A DNA stretch of 64,000 nucleotides from Streptomyces shenzhenensis (GCF_021462265.1 NZ_JAJONF010000006.1:62001-126000); one strand, 5' to 3'; positions 45,085-55,321 are shown, counted from the first letter of the stretch. A program made the numbers and translations. Notes: a model not told the origin generated them from the sequence alone.

Positions 45085-45775
45085 TTGTCGCACCTCGACC
45101 CGGTTCCACTTCGATGTGCCCGGACAATGCCGTTGTTTGACTATTGAACGTGCCGGGGCTCGTGGCCGGCCCTTCGGCCGGTAGGAGTACAGCGAGCTGG
45201 GGCGTTTGAGGAACCGGTCCGCTTCTCGCAACCGGCGGACGCCGTTGTCGAGTTTCCGGCGGACTTTCGCGGCCGGCAAGGTCAGGAACTTCCGGATCTT
45301 CGAGGGGGTGTCGGTACGTTGGCGGACCACGCTGCGGCGGGCGTGTTTGAGGACTTTGACGAACGAGATGCGGTCCGGGTCGATGCCGTGGCCGTCGGCG
45401 AGCCGCATGATGATGTGGTTCAGGCAGTGGTGCACGATCAGGTGTGCCCACACTTCCTGGCGCACCAGCTGCGGGCCGGCCGACCGCAGGACTTCCTGGC
45501 GGCCACGCTGGAAGGTCTTGATCTGCCGGGAGGCAGATTCCGCTTCCCAGCGCTCGTGATACAAGGCCGCCAACTCCTCTGCATGGTTGGCGTCTTGGTC
45601 GACAAGGTCAGTCAACAATCGGATCGCCTCGCCGCCGTCGACGCGGTACTCGATCACGCGGACCAGCACACCGCCGGGATCGGCGCCCTTCTGGCCTGCG
45701 AGGTTCATCCGAGCCGGGTAGGTGCCGTCGGGCAGGTGCCGCACCGGACGGCGGGCGACACATGATCGGGCCCGC
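45085..45775 (-). mobile_element. IS4-family transposase, C-terminal remnant
   Basis: Begins near LPDGTYPARMNLAGQKGADP and contains the IS4 signature Y-(2)-R-(3)-E-(6)-K exactly (YHERWEAESASRQIK). It continues through RSAGPQLVRQEVWAHLIVHH and NHIIMRLADGHGIDPDR to KQRHCPGTSKWNRV. The N-terminal half with the first catalytic Asp residues is missing, so it cannot transpose by itself. It is fused in the same strand to an IS5-type fragment. Confidence 0.75.
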
Positions 45776-45784
45776 AGCGGCAGG

Positions 45785-46007
45785 TGGGCGCCGGATGGCG
45801 TTTCCACACCGTCTGCCAGGGCCCGAACGCCTCGCGTGGCAGGTCTCTCCACGGGATCCCGGTGCGATATCGATAGATGATCCCCTCGATGATGCGACGG
45901 TGGTCGGCGAACGGACGCCCTGCCTACCCCGTGTGGGAGGGGCGGCAGGGCGCCAGGCGCGCCCACTGCTCGTCGGTCAGCAGGCGGATGCGCCTGCTCG
46001 TGGTCAC
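45785..46007 (-). mobile_element. IS5-family transposase, N-terminal remnant with amber codon
   Basis: From GTG 46007: RLLTDEQWARLAPCRPS, then an in-frame TAG (45926-45924), then AGRPFADHRRIIEGIIYRYR and TGIPWRDLPREAFGPWQTVW. This is the standard start of ISL/IS5-type transposases (DUF4096 region). The catalytic core is absent. The GTG overlaps the stop of the methyltransferase gene (GTGA), so the insertion junction lies exactly at that gene's end. Confidence 0.7.
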
Positions 46008-46855
46008 CGAGCCTGGTAGGCGGTGGCCAGCACGGAGACAGTGACCCGGTCGGGCAGGAGATCGTCAGCAGTCAGGTCTGCGCGGCTCACGTGGCGTGCG
46101 GTTGGCGTCATCCCGACCAGGTCAAGTGCGTTCTGCTGGGTCAGGGGCACGGTGTACTCGACCCGTTCGGTAACGGCGGCCCCGAAGAAGGGATCCAACG
46201 CCCGGTGCAGGCGTTGTTCCTTCGCCGGGTCGACCGTGACCATCGCCGGTACCCGGCCGCGCAACTCGGCCAGGTGCCGTCCGGTGGGACGGGCCACGAC
46301 CAGTCGGCCGGCCGGACGCAGTACTCGGTGGAACTCGGCCGGGTTGCGTGGGGCGAATACGTTCAGCACGACATCGGCCGCTCCGTCGGCCAGCGGAAAG
46401 GGACGGAAGACGTCCCAGGCCGCCGCAGCGGCTCGTACGTGTGCACGGGCAGCCGAGCGCAGAGCGCGCACCGACGTGTCCAGCCCCAGACCACGGGCGC
46501 CGGGCAGGTGGTCGAGCAGACCGGCCAGGTAGTGGCCTGTGCCGCACCCGATGTCCACCACCGTGGCCTGTTCAGGTGCGGAGCCGGCCGCCAGGCGGAC
46601 CACGACTTCGCGGATGGGCGTGTACGTACCGGTGGACAGAAAACGGTCCCTGGCCTGAGCCATGGCGGCGTCGTCACCGCTGGTGGCACGGGTGCCGGTC
46701 AGCAGAGCGGCGTAGCCGTGACGGGCGACGTCGAAGGCGTGGCCTGCCGGGCAGCGCAGCCCACCCCGGTCGGGGTGCAGCCGGTGTGTACAGCACGTCG
46801 GGCAGCGCAGCAGGTCGAGGATCTGTTCGAGGGCAGGGGGAAGCGACACAGGCAC
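46004..46855 (-). CDS. 23S rRNA (guanine-N1)-methyltransferase, RlmA/TlrB type
   Basis: 283 aa. An N-terminal zinc-binding domain (Cys18, Cys21, Cys35, His39: LRCPTCCTHRL and LRCPAGHAFDVARHGY) is followed by a SAM-dependent methyltransferase fold (VVDIGCGTGHYLAGL, about 97-111). Later blocks DGAADVVLNVFAPRNPAEF and RVLRPAGRLVVARPTG complete it. This architecture is that of RlmA, which methylates G745, and of RlmAII/TlrB, which methylates G748 and can give resistance to tylosin-type macrolides. Being actinobacterial, the G748 type is more likely, but sequence alone does not prove the target. A stable hairpin lies in the leader. Confidence 0.85.
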   Translation of the reverse strand: MPVSLPPALEQILDLLRCPTCCTHRLHPDRGGLRCPAGHAFDVARHGYAALLTGTRATSGDDAAMAQARDRFLSTGTYTPIREVVVRLAAGSAPEQATVVDIGCGTGHYLAGLLDHLPGARGLGLDTSVRALRSAARAHVRAAAAAWDVFRPFPLADGAADVVLNVFAPRNPAEFHRVLRPAGRLVVARPTGRHLAELRGRVPAMVTVDPAKEQRLHRALDPFFGAAVTERVEYTVPLTQQNALDLVGMTPTARHVSRADLTADDLLPDRVTVSVLATAYQAR

Positions 46856-46972
46856 GAGGCACTCCTGGCAAGGGTGAAGGGAAGAGACCGTGCCTGCGCG
46901 CGCTCAGGACGCACTGCCTCCGAAAGGAACGGGCAGCGGCCAAGGCGTGGTTCACGCGGCAGGCACACCAAG

Positions 46973-47000
46973 GAGGGCGACGCCGTCCGGCGTCGCCCTC
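46973..47000 (-). promoter_or_regulatory. Hairpin in the leader of the rRNA methyltransferase gene (possible attenuator)
   Basis: Perfect 12-bp stem GAGGGCGACGCC/GGCGTCGCCCTC with a 4-nt loop, about 120 nt upstream of the start. No T run follows on either strand, so it is not a classic terminator. A 28-codon-plus leader frame (GTG 46955, reading NHALAAARSFRRQ) opens after it and runs into the gene in another frame. Macrolide-resistance methyltransferases are often controlled by such leaders; this is inference. Confidence 0.4.
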
Positions 47001-47148
47001 AACGTCTTCCGATCACAGGAAGCAGCAGTGCGGGGTGCTCATGAATGCCACCTCATGAGTCTACGAGCTGACGAAGTTCCTCATGCAGCCCGAGTTGGGA
47101 GACACGGCCTGGGGTATCAGGAGCAATCTGCCCACTTCAAACGCCCTC

Positions 47149-48567
47149 TCACAACGGCCAGGCGGTGAGCAAATCGCCGGGGCCATATGTGGCATCGAGG
47201 CCCGGAGAGTCCACCCCGCTCCGCGAGACCGCCACGACCGGAACGGGTTCGTCGGTGAGAGCGGCCCGGTGTCGATGAAGAGCTGCCAGGTCGTGCCGGT
47301 CGAAGGGAGACTGCTCCAGCCATTTGATGGAGCCGACGAAGAGCAGTTCCCTGGCGATGGGGGCGCGGTCCGCCCCGACGATGTCGATCTCGACGTCGTT
47401 GGTGCGGGTCCAGTAGCCGCCCACCGCGGGGGCCGCGGGGAGCCGGTCGTCGGGCAGTGTCCGGGCGAGTGCCTCGCGGATGAGCGGCTCGATCGCCCGG
47501 CCGCGCCAGCTGGTCCAGTTCTCCCGGATGCGCACCAAGGTCAGATCGCCCCGCCCTCGTTCGATCTCTTCCATGGACGGGCCGAGCAGATGCAGCCAGA
47601 ACCGCAGGTATGGATCTGTCACCCGGTAACGGCGGTCCTTCGACGGCCGCAGAGATACGGGCAGCTCCGCGGCGACGATCCGCTTGTCCGTAAGCAACTC
47701 CAGCGCTCGCTGCAGTGGCGTGGCCCCGATCCCGCCGGCCGCACGGGCGATGTTGGTGAAGGTCCGCTCGCCACTGCCGATGGCCGCCAGCACCGTACGC
47801 GCCTGGGCCTGAGGCGGGAATTCGGCAGCCAGCGAGCGCTCGGCCGACACCAGCAGGGCCGAGACCGGATCGCTCAGCGCCTCGCCGAGGAAGTCCCACA
47901 GCCCTGCACCGCGCGGCCATTCCGCGCAGATCAGCGGCAGTCCGCCGGTGACCAGTGCAGCGTCGAAGGCTTCTGCCGGATCCAGCCCGAGCATCTGCCC
48001 CACCTCGGCGGGGTTGAGCGGTCCCAGCACCATCTCCCGGCCGCGCTGATGGAAGGGTCGCCCGTAGCTGTTCAGAGCCTCCATCATTGACAGGTCGGAG
48101 CCGATGAGGACGAGCAGCACCGGCTTGGTTTCCAGAACTCGGTCCCAGGCCCGCTGCAGCATCCCCTCAAAGGCGCCATCGGTGTCCATCAGGTATGGCA
48201 CCTCGTCGATGACCAGCACGCTCGCTCGGTCGGCGGGCAGTGCCGCGGCCAGCACGTCGAACGCGGCATCCCAGCTCTCCGGCCGCGCGGCGGCCACCAG
48301 ACCCGCCAACGGCAGCGTCGATGCCCGGGCGTCCCGGGCCAGCCGTGCCAGATCGTCTCTGGGAGACGCACCGGTCGCCGCGTAGAACAAGAACGGGGCT
48401 CCGGAGCGCTCCGCGAACCGCTCCACGAGTCGCGACTTCCCCACCCGGCGCCGCCCCCGCAACATCACGCACCGGCCGGGCCGCTCCCCGTCAACCCCTG
48501 CCGCCACCTTCTGCAGCTCTCGCTCCAGCGTCGCCAGCTCGTGCCGACGGCCTACAAAATCCACCAT
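47149..48567 (-). CDS. Archaeal-type AAA ATPase with C-terminal DUF234 nuclease-like domain
   Basis: 472 aa. It starts FVGRRHELATLERELQ, typical for this class, with Walker A RGRRRVGKS (about 37-45) and Walker B SVLVIDEVPYL (about 115-125). Then come a sensor region LVLIGSDLSMMEAL, a winged-helix part (TVLAAIGSGERTFTNIARAA, GATPLQRALELLTDKRIV), and the DUF234 end with RVTDPYLRFWLHLL and NDVEIDIVGAD...LLFVGSIKW. The last block has the D..V...K layout of a PD-(D/E)XK nuclease. Such proteins occur in archaea and scattered bacteria, often single-gene, and their function is unknown. A strong palindrome lies 33 bp upstream of its start. Confidence 0.85.
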   Translation of the reverse strand: MVDFVGRRHELATLERELQKVAAGVDGERPGRCVMLRGRRRVGKSRLVERFAERSGAPFLFYAATGASPRDDLARLARDARASTLPLAGLVAAARPESWDAAFDVLAAALPADRASVLVIDEVPYLMDTDGAFEGMLQRAWDRVLETKPVLLVLIGSDLSMMEALNSYGRPFHQRGREMVLGPLNPAEVGQMLGLDPAEAFDAALVTGGLPLICAEWPRGAGLWDFLGEALSDPVSALLVSAERSLAAEFPPQAQARTVLAAIGSGERTFTNIARAAGGIGATPLQRALELLTDKRIVAAELPVSLRPSKDRRYRVTDPYLRFWLHLLGPSMEEIERGRGDLTLVRIRENWTSWRGRAIEPLIREALARTLPDDRLPAAPAVGGYWTRTNDVEIDIVGADRAPIARELLFVGSIKWLEQSPFDRHDLAALHRHRAALTDEPVPVVAVSRSGVDSPGLDATYGPGDLLTAWPL

Positions 48568-48600
48568 GCCTGCCGACCTCCACCCAGGACACTAACGACG

Positions 48601-48628
48601 TTGTTACTAACATAGACGTTAGTAACAA
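48601..48628. promoter_or_regulatory. Perfect inverted repeat upstream of the DUF234 ATPase gene
   Basis: Arms TTGTTACTAAC and GTTAGTAACAA (11 bp each, perfect) separated by 6 bp, in an AT-rich patch 33 bp ahead of the ATPase ATG. An extra half-like ACTAACGACG precedes it at about 48590. Size and symmetry fit an operator for a dimeric repressor. No regulator gene lies next to it. Confidence 0.65.
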
Positions 48629-48639
48629 ACCTCGCCCAG

Positions 48640-49390
48640 TCGTCGCTCGCGGTGGTCGTGGCGACGTCACCAGAGCCGTCCGCGGTGACTCTCCGGAGCG
48701 CCCCACCGCCAGCATCGAGATGGGTTGCGTCAGGGGTGACAGTGGCGTCGGCTCAGCACTCTGGGGTCCGTCTGTGGATCAGCTCGTGCTGCGCCAGGTC
48801 CTTGAAGTAGCGGTGTCGCGACCAGGCATCGAAGTCGCCGATGACGATGACGAGGCACCGACGGGCGCGGGGACCGCCGCGTTGAGGAGGTTGGGCTTTT
48901 GAGCGGCCCAGCTCAAGATGCCAGCGCAAACCGTGTGCTGCCGCGCGAGGCTCGGCCTGGACGGAGTCCGGCTGATCACGGAGTCGGGTTCCCAGGGCAA
49001 GTGGGCGATTCGGCCCCACAGCGAAGAGGTTCTTGCGCGGATTTACCGGGTCGGCCTTCGGCGGACCGAAGTACTCCACGGCGCGCCAGAAGCGCAGGAT
49101 CTACGCTTGGCGTTGCCGCTCGGCCTTCGACCGATCGACCGCCCCCATCGGCCCCCTGTGATCGTCGATCACAGGGCACCGCAACAGAGGTCGGGGCTTG
49201 CCCCAGGACCTCTCCCCGGGCTTCGCCGAACACTTCCCCGGGGCGTACGAGAAGGCCAGCGGGCCGCTGCCGGGCCGGTGGCAGGAGATCAGCGAGGCGC
49301 TCGATCTGTTCGCGCTGCCGTACCTGCCCACCCGCTCACCGGGCCCCGCTGAGGCGTACCGCACCAGCTGTAACTGGAGACCCCCGGCGG
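48640..49390. other. About 750 bp without a convincing gene; remnants and one inverted repeat
   Basis: Codon bias is broken throughout. A plus-strand stretch at 49198-49360 (LPQDLSPGFAEHFPGAYEKA, RWQEISEALDLFALPYLPTR) looks like the end of a real, unidentified protein. A minus-strand frame at 48753-49079 is Arg-rich and unconvincing. A 23-bp inverted repeat lies at 49154-49176. Confidence 0.4.
49154..49176. repeat. Perfect inverted repeat in the remnant region
   Basis: CCCTGTGATC and GATCACAGGG around a GTC centre. The stem is perfect (10 bp). Without flanking T run or start codon nearby, it may be an orphan operator or hairpin of a lost gene. Confidence 0.5.
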
Positions 49391-50500
<1,110 letters not shown>

Positions 50501-50695
50501 GTTGCGACTTCCCGTAGTGAGAGGGTGAGCGGGCCAGGGGCTGCCCGTGCCGGCGGGCCGGCCGATCCACCAGTTTACGGGGTTCGGGCCGCCGGCCGGC
50601 GGCCGCGTCGAACACCTGGACACGCTCCGTTCTTCGGCTTGGTTTCGGCGTGTCTGGGCAGTGATCAGGCACATAAACCGACCTAGGTTGGTCCG

Positions 50696-51229
50696 ATGGA
50701 GCAACGCAGGACCCGACCCCGTCAGCACGGCACGAGCCGCGGTGCCCCTCTCGGGCCGCTGCCGCCGCAGGCGAGACGGCGGCCGGCGACGGCCGAGCGC
50801 CGGCCCGCTCCGGGAAGGCCGCGTCCGGCACCCGCGGCGGGGCCCGCACGGCTGCCGAACCCACGGCTCACAGGGCTCGGCTGCGGCCTCTTCTGCATGG
50901 CCGTGATGTTCCTGCTCGGCTTCCTGGACGACCTGGTCCTCGGAGCGTCCCTGACCGTGTACGGCGTGCTGTTCCTGCCGGTGTCCGCGCTGACCGCGCT
51001 GTGGGTGCGCGGGGGCGATCTGCTGACCGCCCCCGTCGTCGTCCCGATCGCCTTCGCCGTCGGTCTGCCGGCCGTCGCCGACGGCGGTGGCGGTTTCCTG
51101 GGCATGGTGATGGGCCTGGTGACGGCCCTGTCCACACAGGCCGGCTGGCTCTACGGCGGGACGCTGATCGCCGGGGTGATCGTCATCGTCCGCCGGATGC
51201 GGCTGATCCGGCGCCGCCGCAGGGCCTGA
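50696..51229 (+). CDS. DUF6542-type small membrane protein
   Basis: 177 aa. The first 55 residues are Arg/Pro-rich and cytoplasmic, followed by about four hydrophobic segments (LGCGLFCMAVMFLLGFLDDL, TVYGVLFLPVSALTALWV, APVVVPIAFAVGLPAVA, GTLIAGVIVIVRRMR). This topology is that of a widespread actinobacterial family next to ychF/ispH; function is unknown. A TAGGTT box sits only 8 nt before the ATG, inside the palindrome-like ACCGACCTAGGTTGGT, so the message may be leaderless. Confidence 0.75.
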   Translation: MEQRRTRPRQHGTSRGAPLGPLPPQARRRPATAERRPAPGRPRPAPAAGPARLPNPRLTGLGCGLFCMAVMFLLGFLDDLVLGASLTVYGVLFLPVSALTALWVRGGDLLTAPVVVPIAFAVGLPAVADGGGGFLGMVMGLVTALSTQAGWLYGGTLIAGVIVIVRRMRLIRRRRRA

Positions 51230-51238
51230 CCACGCCGG

Positions 51239-51988
51239 TCAGTTCGCGTGGTGCGCCGCGCGCATCGCCGCGCCCACGATCCCCGCGTTGTTCTGCAGCT
51301 GGGCCGGGACGATCTCGGCCTTGACGCCCTCGATGTACGGCAGGAACTTGTCGGCCTTGCGGCTCACCCCGCCGCCGATGATGAACAGGCTCGGGGTGAA
51401 GAGCATCTCGACGTGCGCCAGGTACTTGTTCACCCGGCGGCCCCAGTGCTCCCAGCTCAGGTCGCCGTCCTCCTTGGCCTTGCTGGAGGCCTTCTTCTCG
51501 GCGTCGTGGCCGTCCAGCTCCAGGTGGCCCAGCTCGGTGTTGGGGACCAGCTCGCCGTCGACGAACAGGGCGCTGCCGATGCCGGTGCCGAAGGTGAGCA
51601 GGATGACGACACCCTTGCGGTACCGGCCGGCGCCGAACTCCATCTCGGCCACGCCCGCCGCGTCCGCGTCGTTGACCAAGGTGACCGGGAGTCCGCCGAG
51701 CCGCTCGCTGAACAGCTTCCGCGCGTCGGTGTCGATCCAGCTCTTGTCGACGTTCGCCGCCGTACGGATGTGCGTGCCGTCGCTGATCACCCCGGGGAAG
51801 GTGAGGCCGACCGGGCCGCTCCACCCGAAGTGGTCGACGACCTGCTTGACCCCGTCGGCGACGCCGTCCGGCGTCGCCGGGTGCGGGGTGAGCACCTTGT
51901 ACCGCTCCTGGGCCAGGTCGCCCTTGTCCAGGTCCACGGGAGCGCCCTTGATCCCGGAACCACCGATGTCCACGCCGAAGATCTGCAT
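51239..51988 (-). CDS. ppgK: Polyphosphate glucokinase
   Basis: 249 aa, ROK family. Phosphate motifs are FGVDIGGSGIKGA at the start (polyphosphate/ATP binding), GPVGLTFPGVISDG, VTLVNDADAAGVAEMEFG (catalytic Asp) and LLTFGTGIGSALF. The ROK C-terminus GHDAEKKASSKAKEDGDLSW and PSLFIIGGGVSRK is characteristic of strictly polyphosphate-using glucokinases of actinobacteria. It phosphorylates glucose to glucose 6-phosphate using polyphosphate. Convergent with the DUF6542 gene, nine bp apart. Confidence 0.93.
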   Translation of the reverse strand: MQIFGVDIGGSGIKGAPVDLDKGDLAQERYKVLTPHPATPDGVADGVKQVVDHFGWSGPVGLTFPGVISDGTHIRTAANVDKSWIDTDARKLFSERLGGLPVTLVNDADAAGVAEMEFGAGRYRKGVVILLTFGTGIGSALFVDGELVPNTELGHLELDGHDAEKKASSKAKEDGDLSWEHWGRRVNKYLAHVEMLFTPSLFIIGGGVSRKADKFLPYIEGVKAEIVPAQLQNNAGIVGAAMRAAHHAN

Positions 51989-52064
51989 GGCTCCACGTTA
52001 CGTCGTACGACTGACAGTCACGACGCCGGGCGATCCCGCGGTCACACAGCCGTACGGACGCGGT

Positions 52065-53069
52065 TCACGCCCCGGCGCCGCTGCCGCCGCGCTCGGCGAC
52101 CAGGGTGGCCGCCTCTTCGCGCAGGTCACGGCGGAGTTCCTTGGGGAGCGAGAAGGTGATGGACTCCTCGGCCGCCTTGACGATCTCGACGTCGCCGTAG
52201 CCGCGCTCGGCGAGCCACTCCAGGACCTGCTCGACCAGCACCTCGGGCACGGAGGCGCCGGAGGTGACGCCGACGGTCGTCACGCCCTCCAGCCACGCCT
52301 CGTCGATCTCGGCGGCGAAGTCGACCAGGTAGGCCTCCCGGGAGCCGGCCAGCTTGGCGACCTCCACCAGCCGCTTGGAGTTGGAGGAGTTGCGGGAGCC
52401 GACCACGATGACCAGCTCGGCCTCGGCGCCCATCTGCTTCACGGCGAGCTGGCGGTTCTGGGTGGCGTAGCAGATGTCGTCGCTGGGCGGGGAGATGAGC
52501 TGGGGGAACTTCTCCTTGAGCGCGTCGACGGTCTCCATGGTCTCGTCGACGCTCAGCGTGGTCTGGGAGAGCCAGACGACCTTGGACTCGTCGCGGACCT
52601 CGACCTTGGCGACGTCCGCCGGGCCGTCGACCAGCTGGATGTGGTCGGGGGCCTCGCCGGAGGTGCCGATGACCTCCTCGTGGCCCTCGTGGCCGATCAG
52701 GAGGATGTCGTAGTCCTCCTTGGCGAAGCGGACGGCTTCCTTGTGGACCTTGGTGACCAGCGGGCAGGTCGCGTCGATGGTGGCGAGGCGGCCGCGCTCG
52801 GCCTCCTCGTGGACGACGGGGGCGACGCCGTGTGCGGAGAACATCACGATGTGCCCCGGCGGGACCTCCTCGGTCCGCTCGACGAAGATCGCGCCCTTCT
52901 TCTCCAGGGTCTGCACGACGTACTTGTTGTGGACGATCTCGTGCCGGACATAGATCGGGGCCCCGTACTGTTCCAGGGCCTTCTCGACGGCGATCACGGC
53001 GCGGTCCACACCCGCGCAGTAGCCACGGGGGGCGGCGAGCAGGACACGGCGGCCAGGCGAAGCGGTCAT
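52065..53069 (-). CDS. ispH: 4-hydroxy-3-methylbut-2-enyl diphosphate reductase
   Basis: 334 aa. Last enzyme of the non-mevalonate pathway, giving IPP and DMAPP. The three cluster-binding cysteines are in [11 protein letters not shown] (about 16), [12 protein letters not shown] (about 104) and [11 protein letters not shown] (about 205). Catalytic region [16 protein letters not shown] and [12 protein letters not shown] are present, with the SNSxRL motif [13 protein letters not shown] use ATG 53069; an upstream ATG at 53078 would add three residues. Upstream is the 49-bp tandem repeat array and then xseA on the other strand. Confidence 0.94.
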   Translation of the reverse strand: MTASPGRRVLLAAPRGYCAGVDRAVIAVEKALEQYGAPIYVRHEIVHNKYVVQTLEKKGAIFVERTEEVPPGHIVMFSAHGVAPVVHEEAERGRLATIDATCPLVTKVHKEAVRFAKEDYDILLIGHEGHEEVIGTSGEAPDHIQLVDGPADVAKVEVRDESKVVWLSQTTLSVDETMETVDALKEKFPQLISPPSDDICYATQNRQLAVKQMGAEAELVIVVGSRNSSNSKRLVEVAKLAGSREAYLVDFAAEIDEAWLEGVTTVGVTSGASVPEVLVEQVLEWLAERGYGDVEIVKAAEESITFSLPKELRRDLREEAATLVAERGGSGAGA

Positions 53070-53270
53070 GGCACCCATCGTAAGGCCGGGTTCGGGGGGC
53101 GAAGATCGTGTCCGGGTGACGATCCGGGGGAGACCGGGGGCGGCGGGCACGCGCGCGGGGGTGTTCGCCCCCGCCGCCCCTACCCGTCCCGTCCTCCAAG
53201 GGGTGGGCCCCCTTCGACCGCCCGCTCCGGGGGCTGCCGCCCCCGAACCCCCGCATCGGCCTGAACGGCC

Positions 53271-53700
53271 TCGTCCTCAAACGCCGGACGGGCTGGTAGT
53301 GGAGGGCAAGGCCGACCTTCGTCCTCGGACGCCGGGCGGCCTGGGTGGTGGGGGTGCGGGCCGGTCTTCGTCCTCGGACGCCAGACGGACTGGGTAGTGG
53401 GGGTGCAGGCCGGTCTTCGTCCTCGGACGCCGGACGGACTGGTGGTGGGGGTGCAGGCCGGTCTTCGTCCTCGGACGCCAGACGGACTGGGTAGTGGGGG
53501 TGCAGGCCGGTCTTCGTCCTCGGACACCAGACGGACTGGGTAGTGGGGGTGCAGGCCGGTCTTCGTCCTCGGACACCAGACGGACTGGTGGTGGAGGTGC
53601 AGGCCGGTGTTCGTTCTCAAGCGTCGGGCGGGCTGGTGGGGCGTGGGGGCGGCTCGTCCTCGAACGCCCGACAGGCTGGTGGGGTGCCGGACGGACTGGT
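53271..53700. repeat. Tandem array of about nine 49-bp units
   Basis: The word TCGTCCTC recurs at 53271, 53319, 53368, 53417, 53465, 53514, 53563, 53611 (TCGTTCTC) and 53654, i.e. spacing 48, 49, 49, 48, 49, 49, 48, 43. A typical unit is CTTCGTCCTCGGACGCCAGA followed by CGGACTGGGTAGTGGGGGTG and CAGGCCGGT. The part GTCCTCRRACGCCGGACGGG resembles a motif widely scattered in Streptomyces intergenic regions (from memory). Because 49 is not a multiple of 3, the long Pro/Thr/Arg frames across it repeat in all phases and are not genes. Confidence 0.9.
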
Positions 53701-53762
53701 GGGGGGTGGCGGCCGCCGGGTGGGTTCAGGGGGCTGTCGGTCTGCGCCGTTACTCTCGCGGC

Positions 53763-54971
53763 ATGGCTTTGAACACGTCCGCTGAGGCTCCCGTGCCCGT
53801 TGGTGAGGTTTCCCGGCTCATCGGTGGGTGGATCGACCGGCTCGGAGCCGTGTGGGTCGAGGGGCAGATCACGCAGCTCTCGCGACGGCCGGGGGCGGGG
53901 GTGGTGTTTCTGACGTTGCGGGATCCGTCGTACGACATCTCGATCGCGGTCACCTGCTACCGGCAGGTGTTCGACACCGTGGCCGACGTGGTCGGCGAGG
54001 GGGCGCGGGTCATCGTGCACGCGAGGCCGGAGTGGTACGCGCCGCGTGGGCAGTTGTCCTTGCGGGCGGCCGAGATAAGGCCGGTCGGCGTCGGGGAGCT
54101 GCTGGCGCGGCTGGAGATGCTCAAGAAGGCGCTGGCCGCGGAGGGGCTGTTCGCCGCCGGGCGGAAGAAGCCGTTGCCGTTTCTGCCTCAGTTGATCGGG
54201 CTGGTGTGCGGGCGGGCCTCGGCCGCCGAGCGGGACGTGCTGGAGAACGCCCGGCACCGGTGGCCGGCGGTGCGCTTCGAGGTGCGGAACGTGCCGGTGC
54301 AGGGCGTGCACGCGGTGCCGCAGGTGGTGCAGGCCGTCAAGGAGCTCGACGCGATGGAGGAGGTGGATGTGATCATCGTCGCGCGCGGCGGCGGCAGCGT
54401 GGAGGATCTGCTGCCGTTCTCCGACGAGCAACTGGTGCGGGCGGTCGCGGAGTGCCGTACGCCGGTCGTCTCCGCGATCGGGCACGAGCCCGACAATCCG
54501 CTGCTCGACTATGTCGCCGACCTGCGTGCGTCCACCCCTACCGACGCCGCCAAGAAGGTCGTCCCGGATGTGGGGGAAGAGGCGGAGCGGGTGCGGATGC
54601 TGCGGGACCGCGGGCGGCGGTGTGTGGAGACGCTGGTGGCGCGGGAGGAGCGGGGGCTGGCGCACGCGCTCGCCCGGCCGGCCATGGAGGATCCGCACCG
54701 GATGGTCGACGAACGGGCCGATCACGTCGCCTCGCTGGTCGATCGTTCGCGGCGCTGTCTCGGGCATCTGCTGGACCGAGCCGACTCCGAGCTGACGCAC
54801 ACGCACGCGCGCGTGGTGGCTCTCTCCCCCGCCGCCACGCTGCAACGCGGTTACGCCGTGCTGCAGAAGGGCGACGGCCATGTGGTGCGCGCCGGCGCGG
54901 AGGTCGAGCCGGGCGAGGTGCTGCGGGCGCGGGTCGCGGAGGGGGAGTTCACGGTGCGGGTGGACGGATAG
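53763..54971 (+). CDS. xseA: Exodeoxyribonuclease VII large subunit
   Basis: 402 aa. N-terminal OB-fold ([34 protein letters not shown]), then the catalytic exonuclease VII domain ([73 protein letters not shown]) and a coiled-coil C-terminus ([29 protein letters not shown]). It degrades single-stranded DNA from both ends together with XseB. ATG 53763 lies just after the tandem repeat array, which is where its promoter would be expected. xseB follows 45 bp on. Confidence 0.95.
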   Translation: MALNTSAEAPVPVGEVSRLIGGWIDRLGAVWVEGQITQLSRRPGAGVVFLTLRDPSYDISIAVTCYRQVFDTVADVVGEGARVIVHARPEWYAPRGQLSLRAAEIRPVGVGELLARLEMLKKALAAEGLFAAGRKKPLPFLPQLIGLVCGRASAAERDVLENARHRWPAVRFEVRNVPVQGVHAVPQVVQAVKELDAMEEVDVIIVARGGGSVEDLLPFSDEQLVRAVAECRTPVVSAIGHEPDNPLLDYVADLRASTPTDAAKKVVPDVGEEAERVRMLRDRGRRCVETLVAREERGLAHALARPAMEDPHRMVDERADHVASLVDRSRRCLGHLLDRADSELTHTHARVVALSPAATLQRGYAVLQKGDGHVVRAGAEVEPGEVLRARVAEGEFTVRVDG

Positions 54972-55016
54972 AGCCAGCCATGCCCTACGGGCGGACGAGA
55001 TGAGAGAGGCAAACGT

Positions 55017-55247
55017 ATGAGCAGCAGCAAGGCGGAGGAAGCGCTCTCCTACGAGCAGGCGCGGGACGAGCTGATCGAGACCGTGCGGCGGCTGGAGGCC
55101 GGCGGGACGAGCCTGGAGGAGTCCCTCGCGCTCTGGGAGCGGGGAGAGGAGCTGGCCAAGGTATGCCGGCGCTGGCTGGAGGGGGCGCGGGCCCGGCTGG
55201 ACGCGGCGCTGGCAGAGGAGGAGGAAGGGGGCGAAGAGGAGGACTGA
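55017..55247 (+). CDS. xseB: Exodeoxyribonuclease VII small subunit
   Basis: 76 aa. Family motif [20 protein letters not shown], then [20 protein letters not shown] (helical hairpin) and an acidic tail of Glu/Asp. It binds the coiled coil of XseA in several copies. AGAGAGG lies about 8 nt before the ATG. Encoded in an operon with xseA. Confidence 0.95.
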   Translation: MSSSKAEEALSYEQARDELIETVRRLEAGGTSLEESLALWERGEELAKVCRRWLEGARARLDAALAEEEEGGEEED

Positions 55248-55290
55248 GCGAGGCGGTCGGTGTGAGGGGGGTCACCGCGGCCGGGTTTTT

Positions 55291-55321
55291 GTTGAAGCTT
55301 GAACCTTCCCTGTCGTATGGT
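55291..55321 (+). promoter_or_regulatory. Promoter and near-palindromic element upstream of the reductase gene
   Basis: TTGAAG (55292-55297) and TATGGT (55316-55321) are 18 bp apart, a fair sigma-70-like pair. The -35 region lies in GTTGAAGCTTGAAC (55291-55304), a palindrome with two mismatches around AAGCTT, as in operators of MarR-type regulators. By-eye call. Confidence 0.45.

Noticed and set aside
46348..47058. Plus-strand frame across the rRNA methyltransferase leader
   Set aside because: Codon bias and motifs support the minus-strand methyltransferase; the plus frame is Arg/Pro-rich noise.
53271..53700. CRISPR array
   Set aside because: Units are contiguous, without unique spacers of constant size, and no cas gene is near. 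It is a simple tandem repeat.
53277..54881. A 534-codon minus-strand frame rich in Pro/Thr/His
   Set aside because: It is the antisense of xseA continued into the 49-bp repeat array; repeats give the regular peptide pattern.
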